Below, one piece after another: positions 1 through 8,021 of a stretch of DNA of 64,000 bases. Position numbers and translations under genes: made by a program. The stretch is from NCBI GenBank assembly GCA_900078375.1, contig FLQS01000001.1, positions 277,319 to 341,318 on the forward strand. Direction: 5' to 3'. Source of the DNA: an uncultured Mycobacterium sp. Lineage in GTDB: Bacteria > Actinomycetota > Actinomycetes > Mycobacteriales > Mycobacteriaceae. Under the pieces are notes generated by a model. That model saw only the letters and a program-made list of their open reading frames with translations. It had not been told where the DNA came from and searched no databases. Position 1 is the first letter of the stretch. Every line of letters starts with the position of its first letter.

Positions 1-525
1 GGTCGTGGTCAGGACGGCCTCGCCGAAGGGCGCATTGGCCATCCTGAGTTGGAAGAGCCGCAACGCCTCGTCACGAGCCTGCTCGGCCTCGACCCGCGCC
101 GTCACATCGATGGCCTGGACGATGAAGCCCCGCACCTCGCCGTCGACCTCGTCTGGAATATAAGAGGTCTGGAAGGTCCGTCGCGTGCGACGGGTGTCCA
201 TCAGCGTGGACTCGAACATCTGCGGTTCGCCGCCCAGGGCGGCCTTGACATGCGGCTGGATCCGCTCGAACACAATGTCGCCGACGATCTCGCGCATGTG
301 TTTGCCGCGGATCTCCTGTGGCGTGAGCCCGGCGTAGTCGAAATACGAATGGTTGGCAAAGACGTTGTGCAGCTGGCGATCCCAATACCCGATCATGGCC
401 GGCAAGCTGTCGAAGAGCAGCCGGAGTCGGCGAAACTCTTCGGTAGCGTTGAGTGGTTCGTCGGGCGCCACTACGTCCCTCGGGTTGCTGCGGTGTGCTC
501 GGAGTGCCTGGACTGTTTCAAACAC
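1..525 (-). CDS. PAS-domain sensor protein, 3' end outside window
   Basis: The reverse strand is open from a GTG at 525 to the window edge (175 codons so far). The translation carries a typical PAS fold: an N-terminal helix with LPAMIGYWDRQL, the FANHSYFDYAGLTPQEIRGKHMREIVG core, then the C-terminal strand FIVQAIDVTARVEAE that ends PAS/PAC modules. PAS domains sense ligands or redox state and usually precede an output domain such as GGDEF, kinase or STAS, which would lie beyond base 1. The start is supported by a GGA-containing Shine-Dalgarno about 8 bases upstream and by the end of PAS homology. It is divergent from the next gene across 66 bp. The output function is unknown because the gene is cut. 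Confidence 0.75.
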   Translation of the reverse strand, partial: MFETVQALRAHRSNPRDVVAPDEPLNATEEFRRLRLLFDSLPAMIGYWDRQLHNVFANHSYFDYAGLTPQEIRGKHMREIVGDIVFERIQPHVKAALGGEPQMFESTLMDTRRTRRTFQTSYIPDEVDGEVRGFIVQAIDVTARVEAEQARDEALRLFQLRMANAPFGEAVLTTT

Positions 526-591
526 TGGCTGTCCAACTTACCGTGCCGCGTGGTTGCCGAGATCGCCGCGTGGCCCGCTACGGTCTGGGTC

Positions 592-1338
592 GTGATCGTT
601 CTGCTTCCGCCATCGGAGACCAAGCGCAGTGGCGGCGACGGCCTCCCGCTGCGGTTCGGTGAACTGGGCAGTCCTGCGCTTGGCCCGCTACGCCGGGAAC
701 TCGTCGACGAACTCGTCGCGCTGGCCGCCGAGCCTGCCGCGTGCCGTCGCGCGCTGGGTATCTCCCCCGCCCAGGATGCCGAGATCGAACGCAATGCCAC
801 GCTGCTGAGCTCACCGACGCTGCCGGCGATCAACCGCTATACCGGGGTGCTCTACGACGCCCTCGATGTGGAATCGCTCCGGGGTGCCACCGCCGCCCGC
901 GCCCGTGCTCGCCTGGCCGTCGGCTCGGCCCTGTTCGGGCTGCTTCGAGCTGACGATCGGATTCCTGCCTACCGGCTGTCGGCCTCGTCCAAACTCCCCG
1001 GCAGCGCGACCCTGGCGTCCCGGTGGCGTCCCGTCTTGGAACCGGTCCTGGCCGAGCTGGCCGCCACCGAGCTGGTGGTCGATCTGCGCTCAGGGTCCTA
1101 CGCCGGGTTGGGCAAGCTGCCCGATGCGGTGCGCGTCGACGTCCTCGCCGAGCATCCCGACGGTCGCCGCACCGTCGTCACGCACTTCAACAAGGCGCAT
1201 AAGGGGCGACTCGCCCGGGTGCTGGCGTCGACCCGGTCCGAACCCGGCGACGCGGCCGCCGTCGCGACCGTGGCGCGCCGGGCCGGCATGCAGGTCGAAC
1301 GAAGTGGCAACGACCTCACCGTCGTCGTCACGGCCTGA
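592..1338 (+). CDS. yaaA: YaaA / UPF0246 family peroxide-stress protein
   Basis: This 248-aa protein begins at GTG 592 with IVLLPPSETK, the near-invariant start of the YaaA (DUF328/UPF0246) family, and contains the family motifs RYTGVLYDAL, the AFGLLRADDRIPAYRLS-like block and THFNKAHKGRLAR near the C-terminus. The frame stays open far upstream, but that part lies over the reverse-strand PAS gene and has no family similarity, so the internal GTG is chosen. E. coli YaaA limits intracellular iron and DNA damage during peroxide stress; its biochemical activity is debated (DNA binding has been proposed). The gene stands alone between the PAS gene and a small methyltransferase unit. Family assignment is secure; the role here is inferred. 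Confidence 0.85.
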   Translation: MIVLLPPSETKRSGGDGLPLRFGELGSPALGPLRRELVDELVALAAEPAACRRALGISPAQDAEIERNATLLSSPTLPAINRYTGVLYDALDVESLRGATAARARARLAVGSALFGLLRADDRIPAYRLSASSKLPGSATLASRWRPVLEPVLAELAATELVVDLRSGSYAGLGKLPDAVRVDVLAEHPDGRRTVVTHFNKAHKGRLARVLASTRSEPGDAAAVATVARRAGMQVERSGNDLTVVVTA

Positions 1339-1357
1339 CCGGTGCCAGGATGGTGGC

Positions 1358-1426
1358 ATGAGCGACGCTCGCGGAGCGAATCAACAGCAGGCACGCGGGA
1401 CCCGAGCCTGCGAGGGCACCGCGTGA
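1358..1426 (+). other. Possible 22-codon upstream ORF coupled to the methyltransferase
   Basis: An ATG at 1358 opens a 22-codon reading frame whose TGA overlaps the GTG start of the methyltransferase in a GTGA arrangement (1423-1426). The DNA just after the ATG holds a short perfect palindrome, CGCTC-GCG-GAGCG. The spacing fits a leader peptide or a translational coupler. The peptide resembles no family I know, and the ORF could be a chance reading frame. Confidence 0.3.
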
Positions 1427-2022
1427 GCACCCGCTGGCAGAAGGCGACGGTACCGCGCGGCGACGACTACGACGCCCGGTGGACATCACTGGCCGAGGCC
1501 GGCCAGAACATCCACGGCGAGGCGGATCTGATCGAAAGCCTGCTGCGTGAATCGAGCGGTAAATCGGTGCTCGATGCGGGCTGCGGAACCGGGCGGGTGG
1601 CCATCGAATTGGCCAACCGCGGTGTGTCGGTGGTCGGCGTCGACTCCGACGCCGCCATGTTGGCCGCAGCGCGGGACAAGGCACCGCAGCTGCGGTGGGT
1701 CGAGGCCGATCTGGCCGATCTGACGGCGACGAAAGTCGACCGCGTCAACCTCGTAGCGCTGGCCGGCAACGTGATGATCTTTCTGGAACAGGGCACTGAG
1801 GCACGGGTGCTCGCTGCCCTGGCGGGACGGTTGACACCGGGCGGACTGCTGGTCGCCGGGTTTTCGCTGCGTCCTGATCGCCTGTCGCTGCAGCAGTACG
1901 ACCAGGCGGCGGACGAGGCCGGCCTACTTCCTGTGGTGCGCTGGGCTACGTGGGACCGCGCGCCGTTCCAGGGCGGTGATTACGCCGTGTCGGTGCACCG
2001 GTTGCGCCGTTCGCCACGCTGA
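1423..2022 (+). CDS. Class I SAM-dependent methyltransferase
   Basis: This 199-aa protein has the Rossmann methyltransferase core: motif I is VLDAGCGTGRVAIELA near residues 45-60, followed by GVDSDAAML (acidic residue binding the SAM ribose) and a post-I segment WVEADLADL. It matches compact class I methyltransferases of the Methyltransf_25/11 type. The GTG at 1423 is chosen because it overlaps the stop of a 22-codon upstream ORF and because the homologous part begins just after it. The residues that would define substrate are not diagnostic, so the target (small molecule or other) is unknown. It is followed by 150 bp of noncoding DNA before the GGDEF gene. Confidence 0.8.
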   Translation: MSTRWQKATVPRGDDYDARWTSLAEAGQNIHGEADLIESLLRESSGKSVLDAGCGTGRVAIELANRGVSVVGVDSDAAMLAAARDKAPQLRWVEADLADLTATKVDRVNLVALAGNVMIFLEQGTEARVLAALAGRLTPGGLLVAGFSLRPDRLSLQQYDQAADEAGLLPVVRWATWDRAPFQGGDYAVSVHRLRRSPR

Positions 2023-2172
2023 AGAAACTGTCGCCGGCGAAAAAGTTGGTAAAACAGGGGGTGGCCAGTGCAGAAAGCGTTCGTTAGGCTCGGTATCCGG
2101 CGCCGGTAGGTTGACTGCGAGTGCGTTGCTGGCAAGTCTGCGTTATCGGTGCGATCAGGGGAGGACGGCTTG

Positions 2173-3297
2173 ATGAGATCGGCGTTCTCGGGCCGTCCCG
2201 CGAACCAGTACTACACCCTCACAGCGTTGCTGGCCGCCCGTGGCGCACAGACCTATACCTCCAGGGTGATCGCGGGATGCGTCTTCACGCTGGGCCTCAT
2301 CACGTTGGTGACGTTCAGCAGCTCGGCCCCCAGTCAGTGGCCGATTGGCCGAGAGTTGCTGATCGCGGTGGGCGTCCTCTGCTTCGTCTCCACGTTCATC
2401 TGGCTGCGGCACCGCTGGCCGACCAGGACGGAGTCGGCGTTGCTGGTCGCGATCGCGGCGGTGGCCATTCCGATCGGGACCGTCGTTCCGGCGATCCCGA
2501 TGTACGGCTTGCTCGGCTCGTCGTCGTTCGCGTTGATCATCGGCTACACGGCCCTGTTCCACGGCCCACGACTGCTGGCCTCGATCCTGACCGTCGCCGT
2601 TGTCACGCTGGCCTACCTGGGATTCCGGATGGTCCACGTGGACCTTGCACTGGCCCTGGCCGGTGTCGCGTTGATGCTGCTGCTCTACGTGTTCGCCGCG
2701 TTCTCGTGCCGCCTGGTGGTCTGGCTGAGCGGTACCGAGGCAGACGCGGACGCCGTCGAACCGCTCACCGGGCTGCTCAACCGGGACGCCTTCTATCTGC
2801 AGACCTCGACTCTGCTGGCCTCCCGTAACCGCGACGACGATCGCTACCTGGTGATCGCCGTGGTCAACATCGACAGCTTCGCGGCCATGGTCTCGGTCGC
2901 AGGTAACCGCGGTGGCAACCGGGCGCGGATCGCCGCCGGACAGGCGTTGCGCGAAACAGTGCGCCGCGATGCGATCGTGGGCCACGTCGGCGAAGCCGAA
3001 TTCTTCGTCGCCGACTGCTTCACCACCCCCGATTCGTCACCATTGATCGAGCGCATCCGTGGCGCGATCGCGGCGACACCAGCCGGGATGACGGCCAGCA
3101 TCGGGGTGGTCAGCACCGCTCTGCGTCCGCTCGTCGAGCACCCGCCGCATGAGATCCTCGACGAGATCGTCGCGCTGGCTACCACCGCGATGTACGAAGC
3201 ACGCCGAGCCGGCGGTAACCAGGCCCGCTACGTGGTGCGGCCGAACCTGAGCATCTCCGACGATGAGACGGACGGATACGACACCCCGCTGTTGTGA
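2173..3297 (+). CDS. Membrane protein with degenerate GGDEF domain
   Basis: The 374-aa protein has about six transmembrane helices in residues 30-195, then a GGDEF-like domain starting at EPLTGLLNRDAFY, the usual entry motif of diguanylate cyclases. The signature itself reads GEAEF instead of GG(D/E)EF, so the metal-binding acidic residue is replaced by Ala and the first Gly pair is broken. On family knowledge such domains usually do not make c-di-GMP and may act as binding or dimerisation modules. The ATG at 2173 has a good GGGAGG Shine-Dalgarno 8 bases away. It is convergent with the SnoaL-like gene. Catalysis is therefore doubtful; a signalling role is inferred. Confidence 0.85.
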   Translation: MRSAFSGRPANQYYTLTALLAARGAQTYTSRVIAGCVFTLGLITLVTFSSSAPSQWPIGRELLIAVGVLCFVSTFIWLRHRWPTRTESALLVAIAAVAIPIGTVVPAIPMYGLLGSSSFALIIGYTALFHGPRLLASILTVAVVTLAYLGFRMVHVDLALALAGVALMLLLYVFAAFSCRLVVWLSGTEADADAVEPLTGLLNRDAFYLQTSTLLASRNRDDDRYLVIAVVNIDSFAAMVSVAGNRGGNRARIAAGQALRETVRRDAIVGHVGEAEFFVADCFTTPDSSPLIERIRGAIAATPAGMTASIGVVSTALRPLVEHPPHEILDEIVALATTAMYEARRAGGNQARYVVRPNLSISDDETDGYDTPLL

Positions 3298-3301
3298 GTC
3301 C

Positions 3302-3700
3302 TTAGGGCGTCGCTCGGTGGACATCGGCGGGCGCGGCAGGCGACTCGGGGTCGATCTCCACGCCGTAGGACGTGATCGACACGATCTCGGGGCCGGCGAA
3401 TTGGCAGATGTGGCAACTGGAGACGATGGTCACGCCGTCCGGCCGCTGGTATCGGCCGAGTACCTCCGCGACGACGGTGTCGTTCTGCTCGACGGTCAGG
3501 CATCGGTCCCAGGTCGCGACGGTACCGGCCAGACCGCCCGCGGTCCCCCGACACGTGGCGGTGACCGCGTCGGCACCCTCGAGCACCGAGAAGCCGACGA
3601 TCGTCCATTGAACGTCACGGGCAAGGTACGGGAGGGCCTCGTCGAATCGGTGCTGCGCGAAGGCGCGCGCGATCTCCGCCCGGTCGCCAACCTCGGTCAT
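3302..3700 (-). CDS. SnoaL-like / NTF2-fold protein
   Basis: This 132-aa protein has the NTF2/SnoaL layout: an N-terminal helix (AEIARAFAQHRFDEALPYLARDVQWTIVG) followed by strands with VLEGADAV, the EVLGRYQ and ICQFAGPEIVSITSYG segments that line the pocket. Members are ligand-binding proteins, isomerases or small hydrolases, and the pocket residues here do not define a substrate. The ATG at 3700 is the natural start of the fold; the frame runs on upstream over the divergent ureohydrolase gene and is ignored there. The 92-bp gap to that gene should contain both promoters. Confidence 0.75.
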   Translation of the reverse strand: MTEVGDRAEIARAFAQHRFDEALPYLARDVQWTIVGFSVLEGADAVTATCRGTAGGLAGTVATWDRCLTVEQNDTVVAEVLGRYQRPDGVTIVSSCHICQFAGPEIVSITSYGVEIDPESPAAPADVHRATP

Positions 3701-3792
3701 ATCCGCTCCTGTCCAACACCCTGCCGTCGAGGCTAACGCCAAGCACGCGAGCGGACCCACGTCGGCCCGATAGCGGCGGTAATGTCTGCCCA

Positions 3793-4839
3793 ATGAGCCC
3801 CGGCCACGACCACAAACCCGAGCGTGAACTTCCACCCGGTATGGCCGAGCAGCTGGATCTGCCGTATTCCGGAATGGTCTCGTTCGGGCAGCGCCCATTC
3901 CTGACCGAGCCCGAGCAGCTGGACAGTTGGAAGCCGGATGTGGCGATCGTCGGGGCACCGTTCGATATCGCCACCACCAACCGGCCCGGCGCCCGGTTCG
4001 GCCCGCGGGCGATCCGGGCCACCGCCTACGAACCCGGGACGTATCACATGGATCTCGGGCTGGAGATCTTCGACTGGCTGGAGGTCGTCGACTTCGGTGA
4101 CGCGCACTGCCCGCATGGATCCACCGAGGTGTCGCACGCGAACATCCGCGAGCGGGTGCACACCATCGCTTCACGCGGCATCGTCCCGGTCGTCCTCGGC
4201 GGCGACCACTCGATCACGTGGCCGTCGGCCACCGCGGTCGCCGATGTGCACGGCTACGGCAATGTCGGGATCGTGCATTTCGACGCGCACGCCGATACCG
4301 CGGACATCATCGACGGCAACCTGGCCAGCCACGGCACCCCGATGCGCCGGTTGATCGAGTCCGGCGCCGTGCCAGGAACGCATTTCGTCCAGGTGGGGCT
4401 GCGCGGTTATTGGCCGCCGCGGGACACCTTCGAGTGGATGCAAGAACAGGGCATGGTCTGGCACACCATGCAGGAGATCTGGGATCTGGGCTTCAAGGAA
4501 GTGATGAAGCGGGCGGTCGGCGAAGCCCTGGCCAAGGCCGACAAGCTCTACGTCTCAGTCGATATCGATGTTCTCGACCCGGCCCACGCGCCCGGTACCG
4601 GAACCCCCGAACCGGGCGGCATCACCAGCGCTGACCTGCTGCGCATGGTCCGGCAACTGTGTTATGAGCACGATGTCGCCGGCGTCGACGTCGTCGAGGT
4701 CGCTCCCGCCTACGACCACGCCGAGTTGACGGTCAACGCCGCGCACCGGGTGGTGTTCGAGGCGCTGGCCGGGATGGCGGCGCGTCGCCGTGATGCGGCC
4801 GGCGCCAAGCCGGGCCCGCCGTCCCCGTTGGCCACCTAG
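3793..4839 (+). CDS. Agmatinase-family ureohydrolase
   Basis: The 348-aa protein carries all ureohydrolase metal-site motifs: GGDHSI (first His ligand), FDAHADT (Asp-His-Asp ligands) and SVDIDVLDPAHAPGTGTPEPGG (Asp ligands plus the agmatinase-type loop). These enzymes use a binuclear Mn centre to split guanidino compounds into an amine and urea. Length and loop sequence fit the SpeB/agmatinase branch rather than arginase, but guanidinobutyrase or guanidinopropionase activity is equally possible. It begins at ATG 3793 and ends five bases before the convergent stop of the next gene. There is no polyamine gene next to it to settle the substrate. Confidence 0.88.
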   Translation: MSPGHDHKPERELPPGMAEQLDLPYSGMVSFGQRPFLTEPEQLDSWKPDVAIVGAPFDIATTNRPGARFGPRAIRATAYEPGTYHMDLGLEIFDWLEVVDFGDAHCPHGSTEVSHANIRERVHTIASRGIVPVVLGGDHSITWPSATAVADVHGYGNVGIVHFDAHADTADIIDGNLASHGTPMRRLIESGAVPGTHFVQVGLRGYWPPRDTFEWMQEQGMVWHTMQEIWDLGFKEVMKRAVGEALAKADKLYVSVDIDVLDPAHAPGTGTPEPGGITSADLLRMVRQLCYEHDVAGVDVVEVAPAYDHAELTVNAAHRVVFEALAGMAARRRDAAGAKPGPPSPLAT

Positions 4840-4843
4840 CGGT

Positions 4844-5974
4844 TCAGTAGTCGGACTCGGCGGCCAGGATCTCGGCCAGGTAGGCGTCGGGTCCCGGTTC
4901 GGCCAGCCGGTTGCGGGCGAATCGCCGGACCCGGTCACGGGCGTCGGCGGCCTCGGCCGTTTCGGCCCCGACAGTGACGCCGGTGGCCGACCAGTCCTGG
5001 TCCCACGCTTGGGCGACGGCTACCGGCTGGTTCGTCACATCGACGAGTTCGATGCTCGCCCGTCCCGTCTCGTCGAGTGCGCCGGTGGCGGTAAATCCGT
5101 TGCAGCGCAGCTTGATCGGGATACCGTCGGGCGACCCGGGGCCTACCACGGCGACGTGCAACACGGCTTTGACTCGATCGCCGTCGGCGGTCACGGTCCA
5201 GTTGACGGTGTCCTCTGCGGAGTCGAATACGCCACCGGGAACCGCGGACCAGGCCATCGACGTGACGCCCCGGGCGATCAACCCGGCCGATGCAGGTCCG
5301 GTGTCGGAGCCGGCCGCCAGCGCGTAGTCGTCTTGGTGTGCGGATGCCGACGTCGCTGACGTTGTCATCTCCTCGACCATGTCCGCCAGCTCGGCCCAGC
5401 CCGGGGCGTCGACGCCGACATCCTGGGCCAGCCCCACACACCGGACCACCAGGTCCACCACCCGCGGCTCACCGACGATCACATGCACGGTCAGCGCGGC
5501 GGCGTGCGGCGCCAACAGCGCGCCGATATCGGCGTCGAGGGTGTCCTCCCCCACGAAGTCCTCGGCGCGTGCGGTCAGCAGCGCGATCTCGGCATCGAGC
5601 AGTGCCGGGTCCAGGCCGGCGATGCCGTCGCGAACGCTGGCCGGCCACCATCGGCGCAACCAGTGCCCGATGGCGAGACGGCGGAGCCCGTCCAACGCTC
5701 CGGGCTGCACGTCCACGTCCGAAAGGTCCACTTCGGCAGTCTGTTCCGGTGTCTGTGCCGCGACGGCGGCCACGGCGCGGTGTCCGGACTCGCCGAGTGC
5801 GCGCCACAGCCAATCGGCGCGGTCGGCGTCGGTCAGGGTGATCTGGGCTTGTTCATGGGGTTCGTCGACGGTCCATGCCAGCACCGCGCCGTCGACCTCC
5901 ACAACCGCAACCAACGGCACAGGGGCGACCGCGGGGCCAATGCGCCACAGTCCGGAGTCAGCGATCAGTCTCAT
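4844..5974 (-). CDS. Unrecognised protein of the CHAT island (376 aa)
   Basis: No known family is recognised. Residues 1-210 are mixed alpha/beta with a Trp-rich stretch (HWLRRWWPASVRDG); residues 230-330 look like a beta-sandwich (MAWSAVPGGVF, NWTVTADGDRVKAVLHVAVVG, IPIKLRCNGF); the tail is charged helix. No signal peptide or transmembrane segment is seen. Its ATG overlaps the stop of the upstream 439-aa gene (ATGA, 5971-5974), so the two are translationally coupled and probably act together. By position it is the last gene of the leftward half of the CHAT/TPR island, and it could be an effector, a substrate of the protease or an accessory. Function is not assigned. Confidence 0.8.
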   Translation of the reverse strand: MRLIADSGLWRIGPAVAPVPLVAVVEVDGAVLAWTVDEPHEQAQITLTDADRADWLWRALGESGHRAVAAVAAQTPEQTAEVDLSDVDVQPGALDGLRRLAIGHWLRRWWPASVRDGIAGLDPALLDAEIALLTARAEDFVGEDTLDADIGALLAPHAAALTVHVIVGEPRVVDLVVRCVGLAQDVGVDAPGWAELADMVEEMTTSATSASAHQDDYALAAGSDTGPASAGLIARGVTSMAWSAVPGGVFDSAEDTVNWTVTADGDRVKAVLHVAVVGPGSPDGIPIKLRCNGFTATGALDETGRASIELVDVTNQPVAVAQAWDQDWSATGVTVGAETAEAADARDRVRRFARNRLAEPGPDAYLAEILAAESDY

Positions 5975-7290
5975 CGCGTCACCTGGACTTCCAACATGGA
6001 CTTGATCCGCTGGCGGTGATCCAGGCTCACCGAGCGAGCGACCCCCTCGAGCAGGGCGCGCAGATCGTCGACGTCGTCGCAGGCCTCCTGCCACACATCG
6101 CGGCCGTGCAGCCGAGCCCACAGCCGACTCAGATACGGCCGGCCGAAGCTGGCCAGATCGTCGATGACTTGGCGCTGGCGCGGATGAAGTGGCGCGACAT
6201 CGGCCAGGGCTCGGCGCGCATGGAGGACGTAGGCCTCTTTGCGAAGCCTGGCCTGGATCGTCGCCGCCAGCTGATACCGGCTGACAGCACGCTCGTCGAG
6301 CGGAGTCAGCTGCCCGGCCACCTCGATACCGGCCACCAGGGCGGCCTGTTTGTCCTCGCCGAGGAAACCCCAAGGGGCGCAGGCGCGGTCGACCTCCTCG
6401 GCGCACAGCAGTGGTACGTCAGGAAGCTCGTCGCGATCCAGCGCGCGCCGCAGCGTCGCGCGGACGCGGTCCACAACGCTGCGATCCAGCGGCCGTTCGT
6501 GATCCGATCCCCCGGACAGCGGTGGCGGAGACAGCGGCAATGCCGACGTCAGTCCCAGTTCGAGGATCGACCACGGTAGTGCCGACGGTTGCGTGCGTGC
6601 CTGGGCACCGAGATTGTGCGGGGTCGCGTCGGCGATGAGCGCCGACCACACCCGTTGGCGCGCAACGGTGGCGCGATGCCCTTCGGCCGGGCCCAGCACC
6701 GTGGTCAGACCCGCGAGGAATGGTCCGCTGATGCCGCCGTCGGCACGCACATCGGCCCAGCTGCGCTGCAATTGGGCCGACAGCCTGGCGAGCACCTGCG
6801 GCGACGCCACCAGCTCGTTGAGCACCTCGACACCGGTGCGGTCGCGGTCGTCGTGCACGGCCCGCAGCGCGGCGGCTGCCGTGGGCAGACCGTCGCCGCC
6901 TGGTGCACCGGCGGTCACCGCAAGCTCGAAACAGACTGGGAAATAAAGGTCCTGGGCGTTGCCGGCGGTAATCCGCAGCCGGCGCCGTTCGGTCTTCATC
7001 AACTCGAACCACGCGGCAGTCGAACGTAATCGGTCGGCATGACCCACGATCAGGTCGGCCATCTGGGTGGCCACGTCGGTATCGACGAACGGGGCGGAAT
7101 AGGCGGGGTTGCTGCGCAGCCGCAGAACGAGCGGGTCGAGGATCCGTTTCACCGTTCGGCGCAGCGGCCCGCCGTCGTCGCCGCTGAGGATTTCCACACC
7201 GGGTCCGATCGCCCGCCACGCACGATCGATCACCGCCCGCCGCGGCAGTGACGTGCCGACGGCGGTGACCGTGTCCGGGCCAGCGCTCAT
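5971..7290 (-). CDS. Unrecognised, mostly helical protein of the CHAT island (439 aa)
   Basis: This 439-aa protein is predicted mainly helical from its sequence, rich in Arg and Leu, and carries no motif I recognise. A Pro/Ser-rich hinge (ALPLSPPPLSGGSDHERPL) near residue 260 suggests two domains. It starts at ATG 7290, 66 bp from the divergent start of the membrane-anchored gene, and its stop overlaps the next ATG by four bases. Coupling to the 376-aa gene suggests a complex. It sits beside the CHAT and TPR genes, with only the opposite-strand gene between, so involvement in the same process is an inference from neighbourhood alone. Confidence 0.8.
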   Translation of the reverse strand: MSAGPDTVTAVGTSLPRRAVIDRAWRAIGPGVEILSGDDGGPLRRTVKRILDPLVLRLRSNPAYSAPFVDTDVATQMADLIVGHADRLRSTAAWFELMKTERRRLRITAGNAQDLYFPVCFELAVTAGAPGGDGLPTAAAALRAVHDDRDRTGVEVLNELVASPQVLARLSAQLQRSWADVRADGGISGPFLAGLTTVLGPAEGHRATVARQRVWSALIADATPHNLGAQARTQPSALPWSILELGLTSALPLSPPPLSGGSDHERPLDRSVVDRVRATLRRALDRDELPDVPLLCAEEVDRACAPWGFLGEDKQAALVAGIEVAGQLTPLDERAVSRYQLAATIQARLRKEAYVLHARRALADVAPLHPRQRQVIDDLASFGRPYLSRLWARLHGRDVWQEACDDVDDLRALLEGVARSVSLDHRQRIKSMLEVQVTR

Positions 7291-7356
7291 CCGGACAGGA
7301 TAGAGGCAGCGCGAAGTTGGGTTCGGTAGCCGGTGACGGTAGGCACGCTGCTCCCC

Positions 7357-8016
7357 ATGTCTGATGCACTGTTGGGCGCCATCGCCGTCGTCTCCGCCAT
7401 CGCACTCGCTTCGATCATCGTCGCGGCCGGCCTGGCCGGCCAGCCACCGCGAGCGCCTCGCCCCCGCCGAGCGCGCTGCCCGCGCTCGATCGGCGTCGGT
7501 ACCGTCCAAATGGTGGCCGAAGCCGACGATCCTGTCATCGTCATCGAGGTGGAAAGCGTTGCGGGCCAGCGCTTCACCGGACGGCTGTGCCACGGCCACG
7601 GCGACCCGGTGGTGTCGGCCTTGCGGCCGGGGGTGATCGTGCTGGTGTCGTTCGATCCGGCCAGCCGCAAGGAGCTCTCGCTGGCCGACGACGCGATCGC
7701 CGTGCGAGCCGCTGTCGACCACACGCTGCTGCGCCAGGGTGTGCTCACCGGTGACCAGCTGGATGTGATCCGGTTCGGCACCCGCTCGTGCGGCGTGGTG
7801 ACCGGGATGCGGCCCACCGGCCGCGAGCGCGCCGACTATTGCGAGGTCGAACTGGACCTCATGGTGACCCGCCCGGGCGGCGGCCAGTTCCCGGCCCGTG
7901 AAACCACGCTCGTGCCTGAAGCTGCGCTGGCCAAGGTCTCCCCCGGCAGCATCATCGACGCCTACTACCTGCCGGAGGACGAGTCCGCGATCGCCGTGTG
8001 CCTGCCCCCTGCGTGA
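7357..8016 (+). CDS. Membrane-anchored unrecognised protein within the CHAT island
   Basis: The 219-aa product begins with a single hydrophobic helix (LLGAIAVVSAIALASIIVAAGLAG, about residues 4-27), a basic Pro/Arg stretch, and then a beta-rich soluble part with two similar-looking halves (VIVIEVESVAGQRFTG and YCEVELDLMVTRPGGGQF), reminiscent of repeated small beta-barrels. ATG 7357 is preferred; an in-frame GTG at 7333 would add eight residues. It lies on the + strand between the two leftward gene pairs of the CHAT island and is convergent with the CHAT gene (stops 6 bp apart). It may tether or sense at the membrane, but that is only inferred. Confidence 0.72.
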   Translation: MSDALLGAIAVVSAIALASIIVAAGLAGQPPRAPRPRRARCPRSIGVGTVQMVAEADDPVIVIEVESVAGQRFTGRLCHGHGDPVVSALRPGVIVLVSFDPASRKELSLADDAIAVRAAVDHTLLRQGVLTGDQLDVIRFGTRSCGVVTGMRPTGRERADYCEVELDLMVTRPGGGQFPARETTLVPEAALAKVSPGSIIDAYYLPEDESAIAVCLPPA

Positions 8017-8021
8017 CGCGC

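Noticed and set aside
49-591. In-frame upstream extension of the yaaA reading frame to base 49
   Set aside because: The extension lies over a convincing reverse-strand PAS domain and has no family similarity; VIVLLPPSETK at 592 is the usual YaaA start.
2155-2985. Long reverse-strand open frame opposite the GGDEF gene
   Set aside because: Composition is Gln/Arg/Asp-rich shadow translation; the forward frame has membrane helices and GGDEF motifs.
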